The notes under the pieces were generated by a model that saw only the letters and a list, made by a program, of their open reading frames with translations, was not told where the DNA came from and searched no databases. The position numbers and the translations under genes were made by a program. Below are positions 1 to 5,157 of a stretch of 5,483 nucleotides of DNA, piece after piece. The DNA is taken from NCBI GenBank assembly GCA_003647525.1, contig QMMZ01000176.1, forward strand, positions 1-5,483, read 5' to 3'. Numbering within the stretch: position 1 is the stretch's first letter; the number at the start of each line of letters is the position of its first letter. The DNA comes from Deltaproteobacteria bacterium. GTDB taxonomy: Bacteria; Desulfobacterota; Desulfobacteria; Desulfobacterales; ETH-SRB1.

Positions 1-6
1 CCCTTA

Positions 7-185
7 GGGCTCGCTAAAAAATAACTTGGCATTTTTGCATCCCAACTTCCCCATATCTTTATTCGATTTTCATTCGCAAAAGACCTCGAAATAGCTCGCT
101 TTTCCTGCGGTTTTGCTCATTCAGATCGATTAAATCTACGGCAAATTTGAGCGCAAATTCTACCAAGTTATTTTTTAGCGAGCCC
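7..185. mobile_element. MITE-like element with perfect 23-bp terminal inverted repeats
   Basis: The arms at 7-29 and 163-185 are exact reverse complements over 23 bases, starting GGGCTCGCTAAAAAATAAC on the left and ending TTATTTTTTAGCGAGCCC on the right. The bases TTA flank both ends (4-6 and 186-188), consistent with a 3-bp target duplication. The 133-bp interior has no credible reading frame, only small internal inverted repeats such as GCAAAA/TTTTGC. Short length, perfect ends, no transposase and a flanking duplication are the hallmarks of a miniature inverted-repeat transposable element moved in trans. A TNA-type duplication would fit some IS5-group transposases, but that assignment is a weak inference. 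The alternative is a large hairpin-forming intergenic repeat. Confidence 0.75.
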
Positions 186-247
186 TTATCTTAACAAAAG
201 TCAAAAAAGGTGGGGTGCAATGTTCAAAAATGTAACCAGGTGTGCAA

Positions 248-274
248 GATTCGTAACTGAAAAAGTCACGAATC
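248..274. promoter_or_regulatory. Palindrome upstream of the sigma-54 promoter; candidate activator site
   Basis: The arms GATTCGTAACT (248-258) and AGTCACGAATC (264-274) pair at 10 of 11 positions around the 5-base spacer GAAAA. The centre lies about 86 bp upstream of the transcription start predicted for the sigma-54 promoter at 320-336. That is the usual distance for the upstream site of a bacterial enhancer-binding protein. The dyad shape and position support an operator. It could instead be a terminator-like hairpin or a copy of a dispersed repeat. Confidence 0.45.
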
Positions 275-319
275 CATTGTGAATTTATTGAATGATCAAC
301 ATTTCTATAGGTTAGCTTT

Positions 320-336
320 TTGGCACATATGTTGCT
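320..336 (+). promoter_or_regulatory. Sigma-54 (RpoN) promoter, -24/-12 type
   Basis: The sequence TTGGCACATATGTTGCT matches the RpoN consensus TGGCAC-N5-TTGCW at every defined position. GG is at 322-323 and GC at 334-335, 12 bp apart as required. Transcription should start near 347, giving a leader of about 55 nt before the ATG at 402. Sigma-54 promoters need an ATP-dependent activator bound upstream, and a palindrome sits at a suitable distance (248-274). The match is visible in the sequence; activity is inferred. Confidence 0.82.
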
Positions 337-382
337 TTTATAAATTCAAATTCCATGTTGGAAAAATACAAACTTATTTAAA

Positions 383-389
383 AGGAGGT
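383..389 (+). promoter_or_regulatory. Strong Shine-Dalgarno sequence that sets the start at 402
   Basis: AGGAGGT is complementary to seven bases of the 16S rRNA anti-Shine-Dalgarno tail. It lies 12 nt before the ATG at 402, slightly longer than the ideal spacing. The same reading frame is open back to an ATG at 279, but that codon lies upstream of the sigma-54 promoter and has no comparable site. Confidence 0.75.
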
Positions 390-401
390 AGTAGTATTAT
401 T

Positions 402-659
402 ATGTTGAAAAAAGTTATGATTATTTGTCTTGCATTTTCTTTTGTATTTATTGGCGGCATTGCTTTTGCCGCAGGTGGACAACCAGATGTACCTCAAGAA
501 GGCCAAAAAATAAGTTCGGAATTAGAGCAGAGCTCTGGAGATGTTACTCCTCCTGCTGAACCGACGGATCTCAGCACCGATGATTCCAAAACCATAGTCG
601 AAGAAGGCGTTGAAGTAAAAGACAAAGTCTTAGAAGAAGGCGGCGATGTCCAGAATTAA
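402..659 (+). CDS. Small acidic secreted protein of unknown function
   Basis: This encodes 85 residues. Residues 1-23 form a typical Sec signal peptide: KK at 3-4, a hydrophobic core, and cleavage expected after IAFA, before AGGQ. There is no lipobox cysteine at the cleavage point, so the product should be a soluble periplasmic or secreted protein. The mature part, about 62 residues, is hydrophilic and low in complexity, with 16 Asp/Glu against 4 Lys and no Arg, Cys or aromatic residues, so it is probably largely disordered. I recognise no domain. The start is chosen because AGGAGGT precedes it, a sigma-54 promoter lies 66 nt upstream of it, and the signal peptide begins there. Transcription appears to be monocistronic, ending before or within the hairpins that follow. 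Regulation by RpoN implies expression on demand, for example under nitrogen, stress or surface-related signals, but which one cannot be told. Confidence 0.8.
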   Translation: MLKKVMIICLAFSFVFIGGIAFAAGGQPDVPQEGQKISSELEQSSGDVTPPAEPTDLSTDDSKTIVEEGVEVKDKVLEEGGDVQN

Positions 660-672
660 TTAGCATGTTTTT

Positions 673-740
673 TATTGACCCATTGGGCTTTAACTTATTT
701 TAAGACGCATGCCTTAAAAATATCTAAGCCCCATGCAATA
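673..740. repeat. Long imperfect hairpin A, 14 nt after the secreted-protein gene
   Basis: The paired segments are TATTG (673-677) with CAATA (736-740), CAT (681-683) with ATG (733-735), GGGCTT (685-690) with AAGCCC (726-731), and TTTTAAG (698-704) with CTTAAAA (713-719). The loop holds the palindrome GCATGC. No T-tract follows, so it is not a textbook terminator. Its position just after the stop codon and between converging genes still makes a transcript-end or RNA-stabilising role plausible. Confidence 0.5.
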
Positions 741-813
741 GAGAGCGCAAGTTTTCGTTTATAAAAATAAAGCCAAGGCAATCAATTATAAACAATCAAA
801 ACTTGCCCTCTCT
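740..813. repeat. Long hairpin B
   Basis: AGAGAG (740-745) pairs with CTCTCT (808-813), GCAAGTTTT (747-755) with AAAACTTGC (798-806), and GTTTATAA (757-764) with TTATAAAC (786-793). These 23 base pairs are broken only by a C/C mismatch and a 1-versus-4-base internal loop. The apical loop contains a smaller GCC-AA-GGC hairpin. This is well beyond chance for AT-rich intergenic DNA. It may be a bidirectional terminator, a structured RNA or a remnant of a palindromic mobile element. Confidence 0.6.
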
Positions 814-816
814 TCC

Positions 817-894
817 CCCCCCAATGTTTCCCCTTTCTACATGGCATTCTTGCACGCTGATCTAGATTGCAGTTTGTCAGGTGGCATTGGGGGG
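817..894. repeat. Perfect 10-bp inverted repeat C, CCCCCCAATG/CATTGGGGGG
   Basis: CCCCCCAATG (817-826) and CATTGGGGGG (885-894) are exact reverse complements separated by 58 bases. A direct repeat TGGCATT occurs inside at 843-849 and again at 883-889. The arrangement, terminal repeats around a short non-coding core, resembles the ends of a very small mobile repeat or the base of a large stem. It directly abuts hairpin B. Confidence 0.5.
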
Positions 895-1024
895 TTTAAT
901 ATGAGCATCAAGAGCAAGGCGCGAAGGCGCGGGCGGAATAGCAAGCTATTGCGACGCAACTATTGTAGTGTTCATGGCCAGCGAAAAAGAGTAATTTGTG
1001 GCCTTTCGAGGTATAAATAACGGT
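895..1024. other. GC-rich non-coding stretch before the end of the J-domain gene
   Basis: The part at about 911-960 is clearly richer in G and C than its surroundings. It contains a tandem GGCGCGAA/GGCGCGGG motif, a perfect 6-bp hairpin AATAGC-AA-GCTATT (937-950) and the palindrome TTGCGACGCAA (949-959). No standard rho-independent terminator is visible for the minus-strand operon that ends here. A 39-codon arginine-rich frame at 901-1020 is open on the plus strand but is not strong enough to call a gene. Confidence 0.4.
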
Positions 1025-2029
1025 TTACGCATTTTTGCTTTTTAATAATTCCTGATATGCTTCTGTTAATTTAATAAATTTATCATGCTCTCCCCCTTTA
1101 TCGGGGTGGTGTTTTTTAGCCATATGCCTGTATAATGCCGTTAAGCCGCGGCGACTCATTTTCTTAAGTTTGTCTTTTTTTATATCGAATATTGTTATCG
1201 CTTCATCTAAGGTTACTGAACTTTTGTTAGGGGGTGGAGCATAAAACCTTTTGCCGTCAATAAAGTTCTTTATGTAATCGTGTAAAAAATAGTTTTCACC
1301 GTATTCGTTATCAAAAAACATGATAATATATCGGATCAAATATTCATTTAACTCCGGCCCGGTTGTCATTCCGGCCCAGAAAGACTTATCTTTGTTCAGG
1401 CGGCATATCTCTTCAATAAAATACTCATCAACTTTTTTTTGATCCAGAGATTGAGGCATTGTCTTTGCGGTCAACTTTGAAAAAAATCTCTGTAGATCAA
1501 ATATTACATAAATGTATGACTTCAATTCATAGGAATCGAGAATACCTTCCGACTCCAGAAAATACTGTTCGATCTCGTCTCTTGATTTATTGAGAAGCAC
1601 CTGGAAAAGCTTAGGCGATATACGTCCGATTCTTCCCTGGTCCATATTGCCGAACCGTAAAAAATGAATTCTTCTTTTATCGAACAGATGAAACTGAGTA
1701 TTTTCCCCTTTTTCTTTTATGTTTTTTTTTCTTTTCGTGCGTCCGGCTCTTTGACTGAACATTTCAAGAATATACTTTATTTCCGGCTTCAGAAAGCGCC
1801 GGAATATATTATCGAGTTCGTCAAAGCCGGGCTTCACGCCAAGAGAGTTCAGCTTGTTTTCTACTTTTTCGTCAATATAGTAAGCATTTCCTCCAGGGTA
1901 AATAATATATTTTGCAGGATTGGCTCCAAGATCAAACAAGTCCCGACTTATAAAATATTTTCCATCCCGGTAGGATTCCCTGATGATGTAATGAAGTTTT
2001 TTTTTGATTATTTTTTTGGCCAGATACAC
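1025..2029 (-). CDS. Protein with C-terminal J (DnaJ) domain and unknown N-terminal region
   Basis: This encodes 334 residues. The last 64 (271-334) form a J domain: helix II RRGLTALYRHMAKKHH, the invariant HPD triad at 308-310, the KGG turn, and helix III FIKLTEAYQELL. J domains stimulate the ATPase of DnaK-type Hsp70, so this should recruit Hsp70 to something bound by the rest of the protein. The first 265 or so residues match no domain I recognise. They are predicted cytoplasmic, rich in aromatic and charged residues, with SRDLFDLG and YPGGNAYYID near the start, a very basic patch (97-107) and a Pro-rich linker APPPNK (264-269). It lacks the Gly/Phe and zinc-finger regions of DnaJ, so it is a specialised co-chaperone. 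The start is GTG: TGA lies in frame six codons upstream, and GAGGA (2042-2046) lies 12 nt before it. It is the last gene of the operon, 25 nt after its neighbour. Confidence 0.85.
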   Translation of the reverse strand: MYLAKKIIKKKLHYIIRESYRDGKYFISRDLFDLGANPAKYIIYPGGNAYYIDEKVENKLNSLGVKPGFDELDNIFRRFLKPEIKYILEMFSQRAGRTKRKKNIKEKGENTQFHLFDKRRIHFLRFGNMDQGRIGRISPKLFQVLLNKSRDEIEQYFLESEGILDSYELKSYIYVIFDLQRFFSKLTAKTMPQSLDQKKVDEYFIEEICRLNKDKSFWAGMTTGPELNEYLIRYIIMFFDNEYGENYFLHDYIKNFIDGKRFYAPPPNKSSVTLDEAITIFDIKKDKLKKMSRRGLTALYRHMAKKHHPDKGGEHDKFIKLTEAYQELLKSKNA

Positions 2030-2054
2030 AGAAGTTTTACTTCCTCAATCATAA

Positions 2055-2591
2055 TTAGTATTTTTTGACTTTTTCCCATATCTTATAAGTATTCTTGCGG
2101 AATATTTGGCTTAACCATGAGTTGTATCTGCTCCAGTCTGTTTTTGAATTACTCCATACCTTTTGCAGGTCTTCAATAAAACTGCTTTGAAGTTCGGCCA
2201 AACTTATTACCCTGACAATTCCATTTTGATCAATCAGAATTCTGGTCATAATTTTGTTCTTTTGACAAATGAATTTTTCCACATCATTTGGCCTGAACTG
2301 CTTTTCAAACTCAGGATTGTAAGGAGTCGGGAGTAAAAAGTTTTTACCAAATTGCCAGATTACAAGCGGGTATTTTTCATGGTAGATTCCATATGCTGTC
2401 AAATTCTTAAAATCTTCAATATCTATTTCTCTGGGATAAGGTAATGAAACCAGAAGTTGAATCTCACCGTCTATTATGCCCATTAATGAGCTTTCAAAAG
2501 GCTTCTCCCAGCCAGGATACTTATCTCCTGCTTTAATTTCTTCTAATCCATTTTGCATATCAGCGGTTTTACAAGATTTAGCGGCATGCAT
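2055..2591 (-). CDS. Conserved-looking protein of unknown function, coupled to the IHF-like gene
   Basis: I do not recognise this 178-residue protein. It has no signal peptide or membrane segment and should be cytoplasmic. The middle is rich in beta-prone and aromatic stretches (LMGIIDGEIQLLVSLPYP at 37-54; YGIYHEKYPLVIWQFGKNF at 67-85; ILIDQNGIVRVISL at 118-131). The C-terminus is probably helical and tryptophan-rich (Trp146, 153, 159 and 172) with a basic tail. The ATG at 2591 is preferred because AAAGGA (2600-2605) lies 8 nt before it. A second in-frame ATG at codon 12 has no such site. The first 14 nt overlap the end of the IHF-like gene, which points to translational coupling and perhaps a functional link with that DNA-bending protein. 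The J-domain gene follows after 25 nt. It could be a DNA-binding partner or a substrate of the J-domain protein, but nothing in the sequence proves either. Confidence 0.75.
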   Translation of the reverse strand: MHAAKSCKTADMQNGLEEIKAGDKYPGWEKPFESSLMGIIDGEIQLLVSLPYPREIDIEDFKNLTAYGIYHEKYPLVIWQFGKNFLLPTPYNPEFEKQFRPNDVEKFICQKNKIMTRILIDQNGIVRVISLAELQSSFIEDLQKVWSNSKTDWSRYNSWLSQIFRKNTYKIWEKVKKY

Positions 2592-2865
2592 TAATCTTAT
2601 CCTTTAATTTATTGGAACATCTGAAAGTTACAATTTTTCTCGGTCTAATCATCATATCTTCTCCGGTTGCGGGATTTCTGCCCTTTCGTTCCTTTTTATG
2701 CCTTGTGCAGAATTTGCCAAACCCGCTGACCAAAACATCCTCGCCGGATTCAAGTGTTTGCTTAATGATTTCCAGCAGAGTTTCAAGCGTTTCAATAGAT
2801 TGTTTTTTTGAAAATCCATTTGTAACACAGATTGTCTCAACAATATTAGCTTTGGTAATGGCCAT
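2578..2865 (-). CDS. ihfA: IHF-alpha / HU-family DNA-bending protein
   Basis: This 95-residue protein is the normal length for the family. The helical dimerisation half covers residues 1-45 (MAITKANIVE, then TLETLLEIIKQTLESGE). It is followed by the signature VSGFGKF (46-52) and the beta-arm with GRNPATGED (62-70), whose Pro65 matches the residue that intercalates at the DNA kink. RKIVTFR and a final helix close the fold. Family members bend DNA sharply as homo- or heterodimers, assisting recombination, replication and sigma-54 transcription. NPATGED and the KIVTFRCSNKL ending are closer to IHF-alpha of delta-proteobacteria than to HU. Such genomes usually carry ihfA elsewhere, so this copy is probably an accessory paralogue; that is inference. 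The ATG lies 3 nt after the ligase stop, with AAAGGA inside the ligase end. Its own 3' end overlaps the next gene by 14 nt. Confidence 0.93.
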   Translation of the reverse strand: MAITKANIVETICVTNGFSKKQSIETLETLLEIIKQTLESGEDVLVSGFGKFCTRHKKERKGRNPATGEDMMIRPRKIVTFRCSNKLKDKINACR

Positions 2866-2868
2866 AAT

Positions 2869-4704
2869 TTATTTCCTTTTATTAATCAATTTATTATATT
2901 TTTCTTCTGATATAATTATTACACCCATTTTTTTTGCTTTTTCAATTTTGTTTGTACCCACCTTTTTCCCACAGATTATATAATCAGTTTTGCTGCTTAT
3001 CGAGGTTTGAACAACTGCGCCAAGCATTCTCGCTTCTTTCTGCATTTCTTCTCTGCTTCCGTAATCCATTTTACCGGTAAATACAACATGTTTCCCGGCA
3101 ATTGTGCTATCTATATTAATTTGTTCTTTTGCAAGAGGTGTTCTTTCAAGATTAAAACCAATTGACAGCATGTGATATATTGTATCTTTAATTTTTTTTA
3201 TGCCTTTTTCGACCGAACTGCTTGTAATTGGTCCAAAATTAGGTATTTTTTTAATATTTTCTGCTTTTGCATCTATAATCTCTTCAATCTTCATATAAGA
3301 AAGCAGTTTTCTGCTGTCGCCCTTTCCGAGATCAGATATTCCAAATGCCGATAGAAACCGCCAATCTTCAACCGGTTTGTTTTTACTTATATTAATGGCT
3401 GCGGCAAGATTTTTTGATTGACCGGGGCCAAAACCTATACTTTTAAAATCATTTTCACTCATAGCATATATTTTTTCAAGGCAATCATAACCATTTTTAA
3501 CAAGTTTTTGGATTGTTTTTATTCCAAACCAGTCCGCGTTGCCAAGAGTTTTAAACCAGTGGCTGATGCTTTGTTCTATTTGAGCCTTGCATGAACTATT
3601 ATTACATTTTAGAAAATCATTATTCCATTCGAGTTCTGTCCCGCACGAAGGACATTTTTCGGGTATTATAATTTCATCTGATTTTGCAATAACTTTTTCA
3701 AGCTTTGGAATTACTTCGCCGCTTCTGATAACTTCAATTTCCGCGCCGATGCCTATATGTTTTTTTTGTATAAGACCTGCGTGATGAGCCGTGACGTTCC
3801 GAATTGTAGCTCCTGAAAGATAAACAGGCCTGATCTTCAATACAGGGGTAATATTTCCCATTCTTCCCACCTGCCATTTAATTCCTTCAACAGTTGTTAT
3901 AGCTGTTTCACCCTTTGTTTTTATGGCTATTTGCCATCTGTAGTGGTGAGCTGTAGCTCCCATGTGGTTTTTTACATCTTCATTGGTAACCTCAGCAACC
4001 ATTCCATCTACAGGGTAATCTGTTTTTGCTGTAAGATCTTTTGTGATTTGCTCTATGTTTTCCAAAAGTTCCCCGGCGCTGCCTGTCCATTTTGGAAGAA
4101 CGGAATATGGGACAAAATGAACCATATTGTCTTGAAGGGCTTTTTTTGCAAATTCGTTTAAAGTATCAGAACTAATTATCCCGACAACCATATTTCTAGG
4201 ATGCTCAAACTCATCAGACAGGTGTTCTTCAAAATAGGACTTAACAATTACCAGTTCACCAAGGCCAAGTCCTCTGCCTCCAGCAGGAATTATGCCCTTG
4301 TTAAAAGAATTGCTGATATCGTATCCTGTTTCACCATTTCCTCTGGTAGCAAGCATTGTTCCGTCATCTCTTCCGGCAAGGCCGTCCAGTTTAGGTGTTA
4401 CGCTGAATGAAATATCAGCGATTCCTATCTCATTAGCTGCTTTATCAACCCTGGCAATAAATTTTTCAAGACCATCCTTTGTGTATGTTTTTTCAGTTGA
4501 AAGCATTGGCACAGGATGTCTTACTTCTTTTTTGGCATCGAATTTTTCAGGTTCTACTGAAAGAAGAAAAGGGTGATATGGGGATAGTTCCCGCAGCTTT
4601 TCTAAAAGCCTGTCGTATTCGAGATCGCTTACAAGCGGCTTTCCCTTTCTGTAAGCCTCATTATACTTTTTCAGAATTTCGACTAAAGCTTCAATATCTT
4701 CCAT
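2869..4704 (-). CDS. ligA: NAD-dependent DNA ligase, divergent LigA
   Basis: It seals nicks between a 3'-OH and a 5'-phosphate using NAD+. Counting from the ATG at 4704 (611 residues), the order is: domain Ia with YNEAYRKGKPLVSDLEYDRL (14-33) for NMN binding; the adenylation domain with KLDG at 105-108 (Lys105 takes the AMP) and ATRGNGETG (119-127); PRN (169-171), YPVDG (230-234) and WQIAIK (257-262); the OB fold with VGRMGNITPV (279-288) and RSGEVIP (327-333); a four-cysteine zinc site (C351, C354, C367, C372); helix-hairpin-helix repeats (about 390-505); and a BRCT domain (about 534-609). All catalytic landmarks are present, but the protein is shorter than typical LigA (about 670). The adenylation domain has shortened segments after KLDGLA and before GELVI, and the usual RGEV and SLRQ motifs are altered. 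A TTG 18 nt upstream (4722) could add six residues; neither start has a clear ribosome site, and the ATG fits the family N-terminus better. It is the first gene of the operon. Confidence 0.93.
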   Translation of the reverse strand: MEDIEALVEILKKYNEAYRKGKPLVSDLEYDRLLEKLRELSPYHPFLLSVEPEKFDAKKEVRHPVPMLSTEKTYTKDGLEKFIARVDKAANEIGIADISFSVTPKLDGLAGRDDGTMLATRGNGETGYDISNSFNKGIIPAGGRGLGLGELVIVKSYFEEHLSDEFEHPRNMVVGIISSDTLNEFAKKALQDNMVHFVPYSVLPKWTGSAGELLENIEQITKDLTAKTDYPVDGMVAEVTNEDVKNHMGATAHHYRWQIAIKTKGETAITTVEGIKWQVGRMGNITPVLKIRPVYLSGATIRNVTAHHAGLIQKKHIGIGAEIEVIRSGEVIPKLEKVIAKSDEIIIPEKCPSCGTELEWNNDFLKCNNSSCKAQIEQSISHWFKTLGNADWFGIKTIQKLVKNGYDCLEKIYAMSENDFKSIGFGPGQSKNLAAAINISKNKPVEDWRFLSAFGISDLGKGDSRKLLSYMKIEEIIDAKAENIKKIPNFGPITSSSVEKGIKKIKDTIYHMLSIGFNLERTPLAKEQINIDSTIAGKHVVFTGKMDYGSREEMQKEARMLGAVVQTSISSKTDYIICGKKVGTNKIEKAKKMGVIIISEEKYNKLINKRK

Positions 4705-4727
4705 TATTTTCAATAAATACAATAAAT

Positions 4728-4740
4728 TGATAATTTATCA
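4728..4740. promoter_or_regulatory. 13-bp palindrome just upstream of the ligase gene
   Basis: TGATAA-T-TTATCA is a perfect dyad with 6-bp arms. It lies 23 nt upstream of the ligase ATG on the minus strand, in a position where a repressor would block transcription or the message could fold near the start codon. No convincing -35/-10 pair is visible for the operon, so the operator role is a guess based on symmetry and place. Confidence 0.3.
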
Positions 4741-4806
4741 TTAGCTTTTTAAAAATATATTTGCTTCAGGTATAGTAGCATTCAAAGCATAAAAAACTTA
4801 CGCACA

Positions 4807-4913
4807 AGATATCGTAAACAAAGAACTTGCCACAAATGAAAACAATAGTAACAGTTGAACGAGCCATTAATAAATAATGACAAAATCCGCAAGGTTCTTT
4901 CTTAACGATTTCT
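4807..4913. repeat. Imperfect inverted-repeat element (about 107 bp)
   Basis: The left arm (4807-4830, AGATATCGTAAACAAAGAAC then TTGC) and the right arm (4889-4913) pair at 21 of 24 positions with a single bulged base. Weaker similarity continues a few bases outward on both sides. The 58-base spacer has no plausible gene; only a 13-codon frame begins at 4834. The shape resembles a decayed miniature transposable element or a large hairpin. Confidence 0.45.
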
Positions 4914-4928
4914 AATACGTGAACTTAG

Positions 4929-4943
4929 CGCACCTTCGGTGCG
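4929..4943. repeat. Small perfect hairpin CGCACC-TTC-GGTGCG
   Basis: Six G/C-rich base pairs close a three-base loop. It stands alone in otherwise AT-rich sequence between the inverted-repeat element on its left and the 56-bp palindromic repeat on its right. No T-tract directly follows it on either strand, so a rho-independent terminator is not clearly indicated. Confidence 0.45.
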
Positions 4944-4974
4944 AACTTTCGGGCTGTGATTATATTATTTTTTC

Positions 4975-5030
4975 GTAGGGTCGATCCTTGTGATCGCCCC
5001 GATTAGGGCGAATACAAGATTCGCCCCTAC
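4975..5030. repeat. 56-bp palindromic intergenic repeat, GTAGGG...CCCCTAC
   Basis: The two halves fold back on each other: GTAGGG with CCCTAC, CGA with TCG, CTTGT with ACAAG, and TCGCCC with GGGCGA, around the loop CGATTA, with a few internal mismatches. I recognise the style GTAGGGGCGAAT...TCGCCC as a repeat scattered between genes in many bacterial genomes. Copy number here cannot be seen. The mismatches between arms suggest an old copy. No coding role. Confidence 0.6.
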
Positions 5031-5144
5031 TATAAAAAATGGAAATTCCTATACTATAAATTTATAATACCTTGAAAAAGATATTTTATCAATGGGCCAT
5101 ATAAGACTACGTCCCCAAGCCCGTTCTTTTTAAAAAACTCATGC

Positions 5145-5156
5145 GTCAGGACTGAC
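5145..5156. promoter_or_regulatory. Short palindrome GTCAG-GA-CTGAC upstream of the small plus-strand gene
   Basis: Two perfect 5-bp arms with a 2-base centre, lying 16 nt before a TTGACA hexamer (5172-5177). The size and position fit a repressor or activator half-site pair, but a dyad this short can occur by chance. Confidence 0.25.
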
Positions 5157-5157
5157 A

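Noticed and set aside
290..306. IHF-binding site (ATCAA core at about 295) between the palindrome and the sigma-54 promoter
   Set aside because: Only the ATCAA core matches; the first W and the TTR part of the consensus fail, so it cannot be supported by eye.
279..401. N-terminal extension of the secreted protein from an ATG at 279
   Set aside because: It begins upstream of the sigma-54 promoter, has no ribosome site, and would bury the clear signal peptide in the middle of the protein.
1664..2068. 134-codon plus-strand frame
   Set aside because: Lies entirely antisense to the J-domain gene and its upstream end; the Phe/Ile-rich translation is the mirror of Lys-rich codons on the other strand.
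2612..2983. 123-codon plus-strand frame with a membrane-like translation
   Set aside because: Antisense to the IHF-like gene and the ligase 3' end, both of which have clear family motifs; hydrophobicity is a by-product of the AT-rich opposite strand.
4705..4722. TTG start for the ligase, adding six residues
   Set aside because: No Shine-Dalgarno, and the ATG at 4704 gives the N-terminus expected of the family; kept as an alternative only.
4201..4730. Overlapping plus-strand frames opposite the ligase N-terminus
   Set aside because: Shadows of the ligase coding strand, with no family signal or ribosome site.
4815..4833. Minus-strand TGGCAA-N5-TTGTT as a sigma-54 promoter for the ligase operon
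   Set aside because: The invariant GC of the -12 element is GT here and the -24 element ends in A instead of C, so the match is too weak.
5094..5130. GGGC...GCCC followed by TTCTTTTT as a rho-independent terminator
   Set aside because: Only four base pairs with a loop of about 20 bases; not a stable terminator hairpin.
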